Position numbers and translations under genes: made by a program
Notes under the pieces: generated by a model
The model's database searches: none
Seen by the model: only the letters and a program-made list of their open reading frames with translations
Told to the model about the DNA's origin: nothing
Shown here: positions 1 through 5,661 of the stretch, piece by piece
How positions within the stretch are numbered: position 1 is the stretch's first letter
How the letters are laid out: each line of letters opens with the position of its first letter
DNA from: Anaerolineales bacterium
GTDB lineage: Bacteria; Chloroflexota; Anaerolineae; Anaerolineales; UBA6663
DNA length: 6,033 nt
Assembly (NCBI GenBank): GCA_017999235.1
Contig: JAGOBN010000271.1
Location: 1 to 6,033 of the forward strand
Reading direction: 5' to 3'

Positions 1-141
1 CTGTCCGGCCCGGAGATCGCCCGCGAACTGGTGATTGCCCTCAGCACCCTGCGCACCCACACGAAGCGCATCTACGGCAAGCTCAACGTCAACAGCCGGC
101 GGGCCGCCGTCAAACGAGCCATAGAGTTAGGCCTGATCTAG
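1..141 (+). CDS. LuxR-family transcriptional regulator, C-terminal HTH (5' partial)
   Basis: Only the last 46 codons are in the window, reading in frame from base 1 to TAG at 139-141. They encode most of a LuxR/GerE-type helix-turn-helix: IARELVIALSTLRTHTKRIY is the scaffold and recognition-helix region, followed by GKLNVNSRRAAVKRAIELGL. The terminal 'GKLxV..R..AV.RA.ELGLI' form is typical of the large MalT-like (ATPase plus TPR plus HTH) regulators abundant in Chloroflexota. The sensory part lies outside the window, so the MalT-like assignment is inference. The protein would bind DNA as a dimer in the cytoplasm. It is followed 30 nt later by a strong terminator, so it is probably transcribed separately from the genes downstream. 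Its position next to a candidate operator cluster makes it a plausible regulator of the 361-3719 genes. Confidence 0.93.
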   Translation: MSGPEIARELVIALSTLRTHTKRIYGKLNVNSRRAAVKRAIELGLI

Positions 142-170
142 CCTCGCCCGCCCACCCGCGCCCCTCAAGC

Positions 171-219
171 CCTGTCCGATTCGCCGGCTCTCCGCGGCGG
201 CTCGGGCAGGTTTTTGTTT
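171..219 (+). terminator. Rho-independent terminator of the LuxR-type gene
   Basis: The outer stem CCTGTCCGA (171-179) pairs with TCGGGCAGG (202-210): nine pairs including one G-U. An inner stem CGCCG (182-186) pairs with CGGCG (195-199) around an 8-nt loop, separated from the outer stem by a 2x2 internal loop. The hairpin is followed immediately by TTTTTGTTT (211-219). It lies 30 nt after the LuxR stop codon. The structure was paired by hand and no folding energy was computed. Confidence 0.85.
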
Positions 220-240
220 GCCGGGCCGCCCCGGCGCAAA

Positions 241-282
241 TCCCCACCTCAATCCCCACACCTGGGGACGACGCTTCCCCAC
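241..282. promoter_or_regulatory. Candidate operator: clustered TCCCCA half-sites with one perfect dyad
   Basis: TCCCCA occurs at 241-246, 253-258 and 276-281 on the plus strand. Its reverse complement TGGGGA occurs at 263-268. The copies at 253-258 and 263-268 make a perfect 6-bp inverted repeat with a 4-bp spacer (16 bp overall). The first two direct copies share the longer form AATCCCCAC and are 12 bp apart. The cluster sits 80-120 bp upstream of the first gene of the downstream set, just after a terminator, where an operator is expected. A 16-bp dyad suits a LuxR-type HTH dimer, so the adjacent regulator is the natural candidate; this link is inference. No convincing -35/-10 pair was found between it and the gene. 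Confidence 0.45.
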
Positions 283-360
283 TTCAATTCGTATCGTGTG
301 GCCGTAATCAAGAGCACGGGCCGACGGCCCGCCACAGGAGGGCCATGCACGAGGGACATC

Positions 361-645
361 ATGAACACACCACCCGCCAAGCCCGAGGATCCGCAACTGC
401 CTGAGATGTACGAGATTCGCCTGAAGGGCCATCTGGAGGCCCGCTGGGCCGACTGGCTTCAGGGGCTGAGCATCCGCCACGAGGCGGATGGGACCACCTG
501 CCTGACCGGCCCGGTCGCCGATCAGGCCGCGTTGTACGGGTTGATCCGGAAACTGCGTGATCTGGGTTTGCCCCTGATCGCGATCAACCCAACCGGCCCC
601 CAGCCGGCCGCTGACACCAAGACCGATCATTCGCAGTCACTCTAG
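361..645 (+). CDS. Conserved small protein, 94 aa, function unknown
   Basis: The ATG at 361 is preceded by GAGG (351-354) with 6-nt spacing. The frame is open back to 214, but that upstream part reads through the operator region and has no ribosome site, so the shorter start is chosen. The core, residues about 17-77, begins MYEIRLKGHLEARWADWLQG and continues with a DGTTxLTGPVxDQAALxGLIRKLRDLGLPLI pattern. I recognise this as a small soluble family recurring in Chloroflexota and other bacteria beside transcriptional regulators. It looks like an alpha/beta fold with a GHL..RW motif, and no enzymatic function is known to me. The last 15 residues are low-complexity. There is no signal peptide or membrane segment. 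The stop codon overlaps the Shine-Dalgarno of the next gene, which supports co-transcription and possibly coupled translation. Confidence 0.88.
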   Translation: MNTPPAKPEDPQLPEMYEIRLKGHLEARWADWLQGLSIRHEADGTTCLTGPVADQAALYGLIRKLRDLGLPLIAINPTGPQPAADTKTDHSQSL

Positions 646-656
646 GAGACATCCCC

Positions 657-1343
657 ATGAACAGCCAGCCTCTTATCCGTTGGGCCGGGTTATCCACCGC
701 CGCCGCCGGCCTGTGCTTCACGGCCCTGGGCCTGCTGCATCCGGCGAACGAGTTTGCCTCCATCACCACGACCCGTTGGGCCATCGCCCACGGCCTGGCC
801 ATCACCATGGCCTTGACCGGCCTGGCCGGCCTGGCCGGGCTCCACGCCCGGCAGGCGCAAACGACCGGCTGGCTCGGGCTGGCCGGCTACGGGCTGATGA
901 GCCTCTGGCTGGTGCTGATGTTCCCGTTCGCCTTCTTCGAGGCCCTGATCCTGCCGCTGTTGGCGACGCAGGCGCCGGCCGTGGCCGCGGCCTTTGTGGG
1001 GATGTTCACCAACACGCCCAGCGCCGTTGACCTGGGCCTCCTCCCCGCGCTGTGGTCCTTCTCCGACATTCTGTTCCTGATCGGCGGCCTGGTGTTGGGC
1101 ATCGCCACGTTCCGCGCCGGCACCCTGTCGCGCTGGGCGGCCGGTCTGTTCACGGCCGGCATCGCGGCGGCCCCTATTTTTGGGTCACTCCTGCCGCCCG
1201 CGTTTGAGCCGCTCGTGGCGGTGCCTATCGGGCTGGGCCTGGCCTGGCTGGGCTGGGCGCTCTGGTCCGAACGGCACGCGCCGGCCGCCCAACCGGCCCA
1301 GGGCTGGGAAGAACCCCAGCGGCGCCGCGCCGGCGCTCAATAG
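657..1343 (+). CDS. Multi-pass membrane protein, 228 aa, function unknown
   Basis: AGGAG at 644-648 lies 8 nt before the ATG and overlaps the preceding stop codon, fixing the start. Hydrophobic segments are visible at about residues 9-28, 43-63, 72-102, 123-152, 160-180 and 186-203, suggesting six membrane helices. An arginine- and proline-rich tail follows (204-228), probably cytoplasmic. The region around 48-62 contains repeated LAGL units encoded by tandem GGCCTGGCC. I do not recognise a named domain, and no cofactor or catalytic motif stands out. A protein with this general layout next to the small GHL..RW protein and DUF2306 suggests a shared membrane-associated role; that is inference from context only. 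The gap to the upstream gene is 11 bp, so operon membership is likely. Confidence 0.85.
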   Translation: MNSQPLIRWAGLSTAAAGLCFTALGLLHPANEFASITTTRWAIAHGLAITMALTGLAGLAGLHARQAQTTGWLGLAGYGLMSLWLVLMFPFAFFEALILPLLATQAPAVAAAFVGMFTNTPSAVDLGLLPALWSFSDILFLIGGLVLGIATFRAGTLSRWAAGLFTAGIAAAPIFGSLLPPAFEPLVAVPIGLGLAWLGWALWSERHAPAAQPAQGWEEPQRRRAGAQ

Positions 1344-1411
1344 GCTCGGCGTCTGGGACCCGCGTTCGGATGTCTTTTGGCCCGCAAGGAACCCCTGCAC
1401 AGGAGCCTGTC

Positions 1412-2092
1412 ATGACCGCAAACCGCACTTCAAGCCCCGCCTCGGCGGCGTGGCCCGTCACCGCCGGCCTGCTGCTGCTCAGCGTCATCCCCGTGATCTT
1501 TGGCGCCCTCCGCCTGGTCTCGTTGGTCACCGGCGCGGCGGTCACGCCGGACAACATCCGGTTCATCGCGGCCCCGCTGCCGGTGGTGATCCACGTCATC
1601 TGTTCGGCCGCGTATGCGCTGGCGGGCGCGTTCCAATTCGTGACCGGCAACCGCCGGCGCGCGTTCGGCTGGCACCGCGCCGCCGGACGCGTGCTGGTGG
1701 TCTGCGGGCTGCTGGTGGCGCTGTCCGGGCTGTGGATGACGCTGTTCTATACCCCGCCGGCCGGCCAGGGCGGAGTGCTGTTGTATGCCTTTCGGTTCGG
1801 GTTCGGGTCCGCCATGGTCGTGTCCCTCGGCCTCGGCTTTGAAGCGATCCTCCGCCGCCGGGACGTGCCCGCGCACCGCGCGTGGATGATGCGCGCTTAC
1901 GCCATCGGGCTGGGCGCCGGCACGCAGGTGCTGACCGGCCTGGCCGAGAGTCTGCTGGCCAGCCCGCGCACCGAGCTGAGCCACGCGCTGGCTCTGGGCG
2001 CGGGCTGGATCATCAATCTGGCCGTGGCCGAGTGGGCCATCCGCCGGCGGCCGGCCCGCCGCGCCCCGGCTGTTACCGCCACGGCGTCTTGA
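1412..2092 (+). CDS. DUF2306-family membrane protein, 226 aa
   Basis: The start is ATG 1412, with AGGAG at 1401-1405 and 6-nt spacing. An in-frame ATG at 1370 would add 14 residues but has no ribosome site. Six hydrophobic segments lie near residues 16-37, 54-76, 94-112, 122-146, 158-178 and 190-210. The DUF2306 signature is visible: His61 in the second helix, then GWHRAAGR (86-93), and DVPAHRAWMMRAYA (151-164) with His88 and His155 before helices. The conserved membrane-edge histidines resemble those of small haem-binding or electron-transfer membrane proteins, but I know of no established biochemical function for the family. It precedes an NAD(P)H oxidoreductase gene by 49 bp, so a redox role at the cytoplasmic membrane is a reasonable guess. 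The last 15 residues are basic, Ala- and Thr-rich and variable. Confidence 0.88.
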   Translation: MTANRTSSPASAAWPVTAGLLLLSVIPVIFGALRLVSLVTGAAVTPDNIRFIAAPLPVVIHVICSAAYALAGAFQFVTGNRRRAFGWHRAAGRVLVVCGLLVALSGLWMTLFYTPPAGQGGVLLYAFRFGFGSAMVVSLGLGFEAILRRRDVPAHRAWMMRAYAIGLGAGTQVLTGLAESLLASPRTELSHALALGAGWIINLAVAEWAIRRRPARRAPAVTATAS

Positions 2093-2141
2093 GCCAGCTG
2101 CGTTTATTCAACTGATTAGCACAAAGCCAAGGAGCTAAACC

Positions 2142-3107
2142 ATGAAAGCCATTGTGCGCCACACCTATGGGTCACCGGATGTGTTGAAGTTGATCGAAGT
2201 CCCCGTCCCTATCCCGCAGTCGAACGAAGTGCTCATCAAAGTCGCGGCCGCGTCGGTCAATGCCGCCGACTGGCGCATGCTCCGCGCGGATCCCTTCCTG
2301 GCCCGCCTGGACGGGGGCCTGGTGACGCCCCGCAACAAGATCCTGGGCTTCGACGTCGCCGGGCGGGTGGCCGCGGCCGGCTGCGCGGCCACGCAATTTC
2401 AGCCGGGCGAGGAGGTCTTCGCGAACCTGTATGACCTGCGCGGCGGCGCTTTTGCGGAATACGTCGCGGTGCCAGAAAAGCTGCTGGTGCGGAAGCCGGC
2501 CGGCCTGTCGTTCGAGCAGGCGGCGGCGGCGCCGATGGCGGCCGTGACGGCCCTGCGCGGGCTGCGGCCGCTGCAGCCGGGGCAGACCGTGCTGATTTAC
2601 GGCGCCTCCGGCGGGGTGGGCACGTTTGCGGTGCAAATCGCCAAAGCCTTGGGGGCCGTGGTCACGGCCGTGGTCAGCGCGCGGAACCTGGAGCAGGCGC
2701 GGGCGCTGGGCGCCGACCACGTGCTGGACTACACGCGCGAAGACTTCACGCAGCGGAATGAGCGTTACGACCTGATTCTGGCGGTCAATGGCTATCGGCC
2801 GCTGGCGGCCTATCGGCGGGCCTTGCGGCCGGGTGGGCGCTATGTGATGGCCGGCGGCTCCGCGGCCCAGCTGTTTCAGGCGCTGCTGCTCGGCCCCTTG
2901 TTCTCGAAAAAGGCAGGCCACCAGCTGGGTGTGCTGGAAACCAAGCCGGAGACCGAGGACCTGGCTTGGGTGAAGGCTCAGCTCGAAGCCGGCGCCATCA
3001 CGCCCGTCATCGACCGTGCCTTCCCGCTCTGCCAGGTGCCCGACGCCATCCGCTATATGGAGGCCGGCCGCGCCCGCGGGAAAATCGTCATCACCGTCAA
3101 TGGCTAA
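2142..3107 (+). CDS. Zinc-independent MDR-family NAD(P)-dependent alcohol dehydrogenase / quinone oxidoreductase
   Basis: A strong AAGGAG at 2129-2134 lies 7 nt before the ATG. The 321-aa length is normal for the quinone-oxidoreductase branch of the medium-chain dehydrogenase/reductases. The N-terminal GroES-like domain runs to about residue 120 (MKAIVRHTYGSPDVL, then ASVNAADW at 37-44, GFDVAGRV at 69-76 and QPGEEVF at 87-93). The Rossmann dinucleotide site is VLIYGASGGVGTFAVQIAKALGA (residues 150-172). RALGADHVLDY (187-197) and the C-terminal ARGKIVITV complete the family pattern. The catalytic and structural zinc cysteines of classical alcohol dehydrogenases are absent. It probably reduces a quinone, enone or aldehyde with NADPH in the cytosol; the substrate cannot be read from sequence. 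It is the only clear enzyme in the five-gene group. Confidence 0.95.
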   Translation: MKAIVRHTYGSPDVLKLIEVPVPIPQSNEVLIKVAAASVNAADWRMLRADPFLARLDGGLVTPRNKILGFDVAGRVAAAGCAATQFQPGEEVFANLYDLRGGAFAEYVAVPEKLLVRKPAGLSFEQAAAAPMAAVTALRGLRPLQPGQTVLIYGASGGVGTFAVQIAKALGAVVTAVVSARNLEQARALGADHVLDYTREDFTQRNERYDLILAVNGYRPLAAYRRALRPGGRYVMAGGSAAQLFQALLLGPLFSKKAGHQLGVLETKPETEDLAWVKAQLEAGAITPVIDRAFPLCQVPDAIRYMEAGRARGKIVITVNG

Positions 3108-3209
3108 GCCCCCGGCCGGCGGGCTGGCCGCACTTACGGGGCCAACCCGTTGGCGTGGGCGGCCCGCGCCCGGCGGTGCTTCAGGCAAGAAAGATTCTCT
3201 GCGTGACTC

Positions 3210-3719
3210 ATGAACGCTCTGACACACATCCTGCTCAGCGCAGTCTTAATGGGAGTGGGGGCGACGCTCACCTTTGATCTATGGGGGCAGTGTCTCAAAT
3301 GGCTCTTCAAGATCCCGCCGTCCAACATCTGCCTGGTTGGACGCTGGCTCGGCTACATGTCCGCCGGGGCTTTCCGACATGTGAATATTGGATCGGCGGC
3401 GCCCAAACGCTCAGAATGCGCGCTGGGCTGGTTCGCCCACTATTTGATCGGCTGCCTGTTCGCCGGCGCATTCGTCGCCCTGGTCGGCCGCGGCTGGCTG
3501 CAGCAGCCAACGCCAATGCCGGCCATCGGCTTCGGGCTCATCACCGTCCTGGCTCCATTTTTCATCATGCAGCCGCTCATGGGACTGGGATTGGCCGCCG
3601 CCAAGTCGCCGCAGCCAAATCAGGCCAGATTTCGCACCGTGATGAATCACGCCGCATTTGGCGTCGGCCTTTACCTATTCGCCTGGTTGGCCAACTGGCT
3701 GATAGGCGGGTATGCCTGA
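3210..3719 (+). CDS. DUF2938-family membrane protein, 169 aa
   Basis: The DUF2938 pattern is clear throughout: MGVGATLTFDLWG (residues 14-26), VGRWLGYM (43-50), FRHVNI (55-60), ALGWFAHYLIGCLFAGAFVA (71-90), VLAPFFIMQPLMGLGLAAAKSP (113-134) and NHAAFGVGLYLFAW (146-159). About four hydrophobic segments are visible (4-22, 72-93, 105-130, 146-166), and the length suits the family. It is an inner-membrane protein of unknown function. The ATG at 3210 is chosen because the conserved N-terminal region follows directly, but no good Shine-Dalgarno precedes it. It lies 102 bp after the oxidoreductase, so it may be read through from the operon or have its own promoter. Its stop is only about 4 bp from the end of the recombinase fragment on the other strand, so the gene sits right at the edge of the decayed island. 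Confidence 0.92.
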   Translation: MNALTHILLSAVLMGVGATLTFDLWGQCLKWLFKIPPSNICLVGRWLGYMSAGAFRHVNIGSAAPKRSECALGWFAHYLIGCLFAGAFVALVGRGWLQQPTPMPAIGFGLITVLAPFFIMQPLMGLGLAAAKSPQPNQARFRTVMNHAAFGVGLYLFAWLANWLIGGYA

Positions 3720-3722
3720 CCC

Positions 3723-3890
3723 GGCGCACAGTTCCGAGGCGCGCATGCCCGTGTCCAGCAGGATCAGGATGATCGCTCGGTCGCGCAGCGCTGTCGGCCG
3801 ACGGCGCACGAACCGCCGGCGGTCGCGGGTATCGGCTTCGCGCGAGAATTCGGCCGCTTTCAGCAGCGCTTCCACGTTCTAGCGCAACGG
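3723..3890 (-). pseudogene. Tyrosine recombinase (XerC/D-like phage integrase) fragment
   Basis: On the minus strand, 3878-3723 reads NVEALLKAAEFSREADTRDR, continues with a basic RRFVRRRPTALRDRA stretch and ends IILILLDTGMRASELCA. The last part is the start of the integrase catalytic domain. The 'LLDTGMRASEL' box contains the first catalytic Arg (in TGMRASE) of the R..K..HxxR..H/W..Y set. The HxxR box and tyrosine nucleophile are missing, because homology stops at about 3723, next to the DUF2938 stop codon. An in-frame TAG (3879-3881) interrupts just before NVEALL, where intact proteins continue into the N-terminal SAM-like DNA-binding domain. Only about 55 residues of a roughly 300-residue protein remain, so this is a non-functional relic of an integrated element. 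The minus-strand reading frame runs beyond both ends, but those extensions overlap other sequence and do not look like recombinase. Confidence 0.8.
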
Positions 3891-3899
3891 AGCATCCTC

Positions 3900-4481
3900 A
3901 TGACCGACCCTTTCGTTGTAGTCCAACTGCCGCTGTTCCATCCGGAAGACCTGCCGCCTGTCAACGACAACTAGATTTACCCATGGCGACAATTAGAACT
4001 GCCCATCGCCAACAAGAGGGCCGCGCCGCAGGCCTATCCGCTGGCCATGGTCTATCAGGCCGGCGCGGAGGCCGGTCCGCCAGCCCACGGCGGCCGAGCT
4101 GCGGCACCTGAGCGCGGCCCTGAGCGTCATCCCGCCGGTGCCGCTCCAACTCGACTCGCAAGGCGCCTATCTGGACCAGACATTGACCATCACCGTCACA
4201 ATCGCGGGCCGCCGGCCGGCCGGATCGCGTTCGAGCGCCGGCTGGGAGACGCCGGACGCCGAAGAAAGCGATGACGCGCTCGTGATCGACCGGCGGAAGC
4301 TGGAGGGGACCTGTCCCAAATGGAGTCGGAGTTAGGCGCGGCGGGCCCGGCCGATCCGAAGCTGCGCAAGGCACAGCAGCTGATGTACCGGGAATTATCG
4401 CCAGTCGATCGTGGGTCGATTTCCGGGGCAAGGCATCCATCGACAAATCAATTCCCGACAGGTATTATCGAGTTTAGATAG
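3900..4481 (+). pseudogene. Unrecognised gene, broken by a TAG and two compensating frameshifts
   Basis: GGAG (3889-3892) lies 7 nt before ATG 3900. The frame reads MTDPFVVVQLPLFHPEDLPP, then VNDN, then TAG (3972-3974), and continues IYPWRQLELPIANKRAAPQA and YPLAMVYQAGAEAG to about 4076. One extra base near 4077 shifts to the next frame, which continues QPTAAELRHLSAALSVIPPV and PLQLDSQGAYLDQTLTITVT, then an acidic stretch to ALVIDRRKLEG. One missing G in the run at 4305-4308 restores the first frame: DLSQMESELGAAGPADPKLR, KAQQLMYREL, ending at TAG 4479-4481. Strong G/C at third positions follows the frame through each switch, which supports one ancestral gene of about 190 codons. The later half looks helical or coiled-coil. 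I recognise no family. Assembly indels are an alternative, although the nearby recombinase is also broken. Confidence 0.55.
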
Positions 4482-4494
4482 TCGATTGTGAGAC
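4389..4494. repeat. Short inverted and direct repeats at the end of the decayed island
   Basis: CGGGAATT (4389-4396) and AATTCCCG (4450-4457) are perfect inverted copies 53 bp apart. ATTATCG occurs at 4394-4400 and 4464-4470. AGTCGATCGTGGGTC (4403-4417) and AGTCGATTGTGAGAC (4480-4494) match at 12 of 15 positions. This stretch is more A+T-rich than its surroundings. It lies between the last plausible coding part of the broken gene and the first DUF2652 gene. It could be an insertion scar, a regulatory region for the downstream gene, or chance. Confidence 0.3.
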
Positions 4495-4530
4495 ACCCAG
4501 TTTTGTCCGGACCGCCCGAGCCTGAGCTAC

Positions 4531-5622
4531 ATGGAAAAGACATCCCGTCACGGTTACCTCCTCCTGGCCGACCTGGCCGGCTACACCGCCTTCCTGGCTG
4601 GTGTCGAGCGCGACCACGCGCTATCGATCGTGGCTGAGTTACTGGAGACCATTGCCCAAGAACTTCGGACCGGCCTCACCCTGGCTGGCGTGGAGGGCGA
4701 TGCCATCTTCGCCTACGGCCTGGAAAGCGATTTCGACATTGCCAAGCGCGGCGAGTGGTTTCTGGAAATGCTGGAGGTCGCCTACAGCGCATTTCGAGAC
4801 CGGGTGGAGACTATCCGGAGGCGCACCACCTGCCCCTGCCAGGCTTGCCAGACGGTGGACAGCCTGGACCTGCGTTTCCTGGCTCATCACGGCGAATTCG
4901 TCGCCCACACCATCAATGGGCATTGGGACTTTATGGGCCTGGACGTGAGGCTGGTTCGCGAACGTGTCCTCAAAGCCGCAGCCGGCGCTGTGCGTGGCTG
5001 TGTTGTCTTCACCGCGCCCTGCCTGGAGCACATGCAGCTGCGCCCGGCCGGTCTCCAGGAACAGGCGCTGGTCTTTGAGCCGCTCGGCTCCCTGACCGCC
5101 TACACGCTGGACCTGCAAGCCCGCTACGCTGAATGGGCGGCGGCGCGGCGCGTGTGCCTGGCGCCGGCCGAGGCGCACGGCGCTATGCAGTTTGACTTCT
5201 CCGTCTCCGCGCCTGAATTGTGGGAGTGGCTCAATGACCTAGCCCGGCGTTCGCGCTGGATGGCGGGCCGGCGCTGGCGGGCGCTCGACCGGCCCGGCGG
5301 CCGCACCGCCACCGGTGCGCGCAACCACTGCGACCATCGCGGCGGCGTGGTCGAGGAGACGATCCGGGATTGGCGGCCCTTCGACTATTACACCACCGAG
5401 TACGCGATGCCGGGCAGGCGCCTGGCCATGCTCGTCACCTACCAATTGCAGCCGCTGGTCGAAGGCGGCACCCGCCTGCACACGCGCCTCCGGTTTCTGG
5501 CGCCGCTGCCGAAGAGCTGGCTGGCGCTGGCCTTTCGCCTGGCCGCCCGGCCGTTGCTGCGGAGCGATTACGAGCGGTTAGACAGGCTGATAGCCACCGC
5601 CGCCGCGCCGGGGCCGGCGTGA
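4531..5622 (+). CDS. DUF2652 protein with C-terminal SRPBCC-like domain, 363 aa
   Basis: The N-terminal half (residues about 6-200) is DUF2652: HGYLLLADLAGYTAFLAG at 7-24, EGDAIFAYG at 55-63, RRRTTCPCQAC at 96-106 and LDLRFLAHHGEFV at 112-124. The ADLAGYT and EGDA motifs place Asp14 and Asp57 43 residues apart, much like the two metal-binding Asp of class III nucleotidyl cyclases; a cyclase-like fold is my inference. CPCQAC is a CxCxxC motif that could bind a metal. The family's usual 'DV.L.HRLLKN' region reads DVRLVRERVLKAA (138-150), so it is altered. Residues about 218-355 (MQFDFSVSAPELWEWLNDLA, then GARNHCDHRGG and DWRPFDYYTTEY) look like an SRPBCC/START-type ligand-binding domain. There is no signal peptide or membrane helix. 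No clear Shine-Dalgarno precedes the ATG. A paralogue follows 39 bp downstream. Confidence 0.9.
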   Translation: MEKTSRHGYLLLADLAGYTAFLAGVERDHALSIVAELLETIAQELRTGLTLAGVEGDAIFAYGLESDFDIAKRGEWFLEMLEVAYSAFRDRVETIRRRTTCPCQACQTVDSLDLRFLAHHGEFVAHTINGHWDFMGLDVRLVRERVLKAAAGAVRGCVVFTAPCLEHMQLRPAGLQEQALVFEPLGSLTAYTLDLQARYAEWAAARRVCLAPAEAHGAMQFDFSVSAPELWEWLNDLARRSRWMAGRRWRALDRPGGRTATGARNHCDHRGGVVEETIRDWRPFDYYTTEYAMPGRRLAMLVTYQLQPLVEGGTRLHTRLRFLAPLPKSWLALAFRLAARPLLRSDYERLDRLIATAAAPGPA

Positions 5623-5661
5623 CCGCCGGCGCCGATATTCGCATAGAGACCGAGGTAATCA

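Noticed and set aside
283..308. Possible -35/-10 promoter (TTCAAT and CGTAAT)
   Set aside because: The spacer is only 14 bp and the -10 is poor. A promoter is expected here, but these boxes do not support one.
214..360. Upstream extension of the 94-aa protein
   Set aside because: It would start in the terminator T-run and cross the half-site cluster. The ATG at 361 has its own GAGG, and the conserved core begins after it.
817..842. Tandem GGCCTGGCC units
   Set aside because: This reflects LAGL repeats in a membrane helix with biased codons, and is not an independent repeat element.
1370..1411. Upstream ATG for the DUF2306 protein
   Set aside because: It has no ribosome site, and the extra residues are not membrane-like. 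The ATG at 1412 has AGGAG at ideal spacing.
1180..1842. A 220-codon plus-strand frame overlapping two membrane protein genes
   Set aside because: It is Arg/Pro-rich out-of-frame translation spanning the ends of two well-supported genes, and its start lies inside one of them.
3108..3209. G+C-rich palindromic stretch after the oxidoreductase as a terminator
   Set aside because: Short pairings such as GCCAA/TTGGC exist, but no T-tract follows and no single strong stem dominates.
2172..3227. A 351-codon open frame on the minus strand opposite the oxidoreductase
   Set aside because: It is a shadow of a high-G+C gene. The plus strand encodes a full, well-recognised MDR protein with a strong Shine-Dalgarno, and the minus product is low-complexity with no family pattern.
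3984..4010. TGGCGA/TCGCCA hairpin
   Set aside because: It is only 6 bp with a 15-nt loop and no T-run, and it lies within the relic coding sequence, so it is not a credible terminator.
3961..4446. A 161-codon open frame on the minus strand
   Set aside because: The product is rich in Arg, Pro and Ala with no recognisable motif. The plus strand carries protein-like sequence and third-position G/C bias across the same bases.
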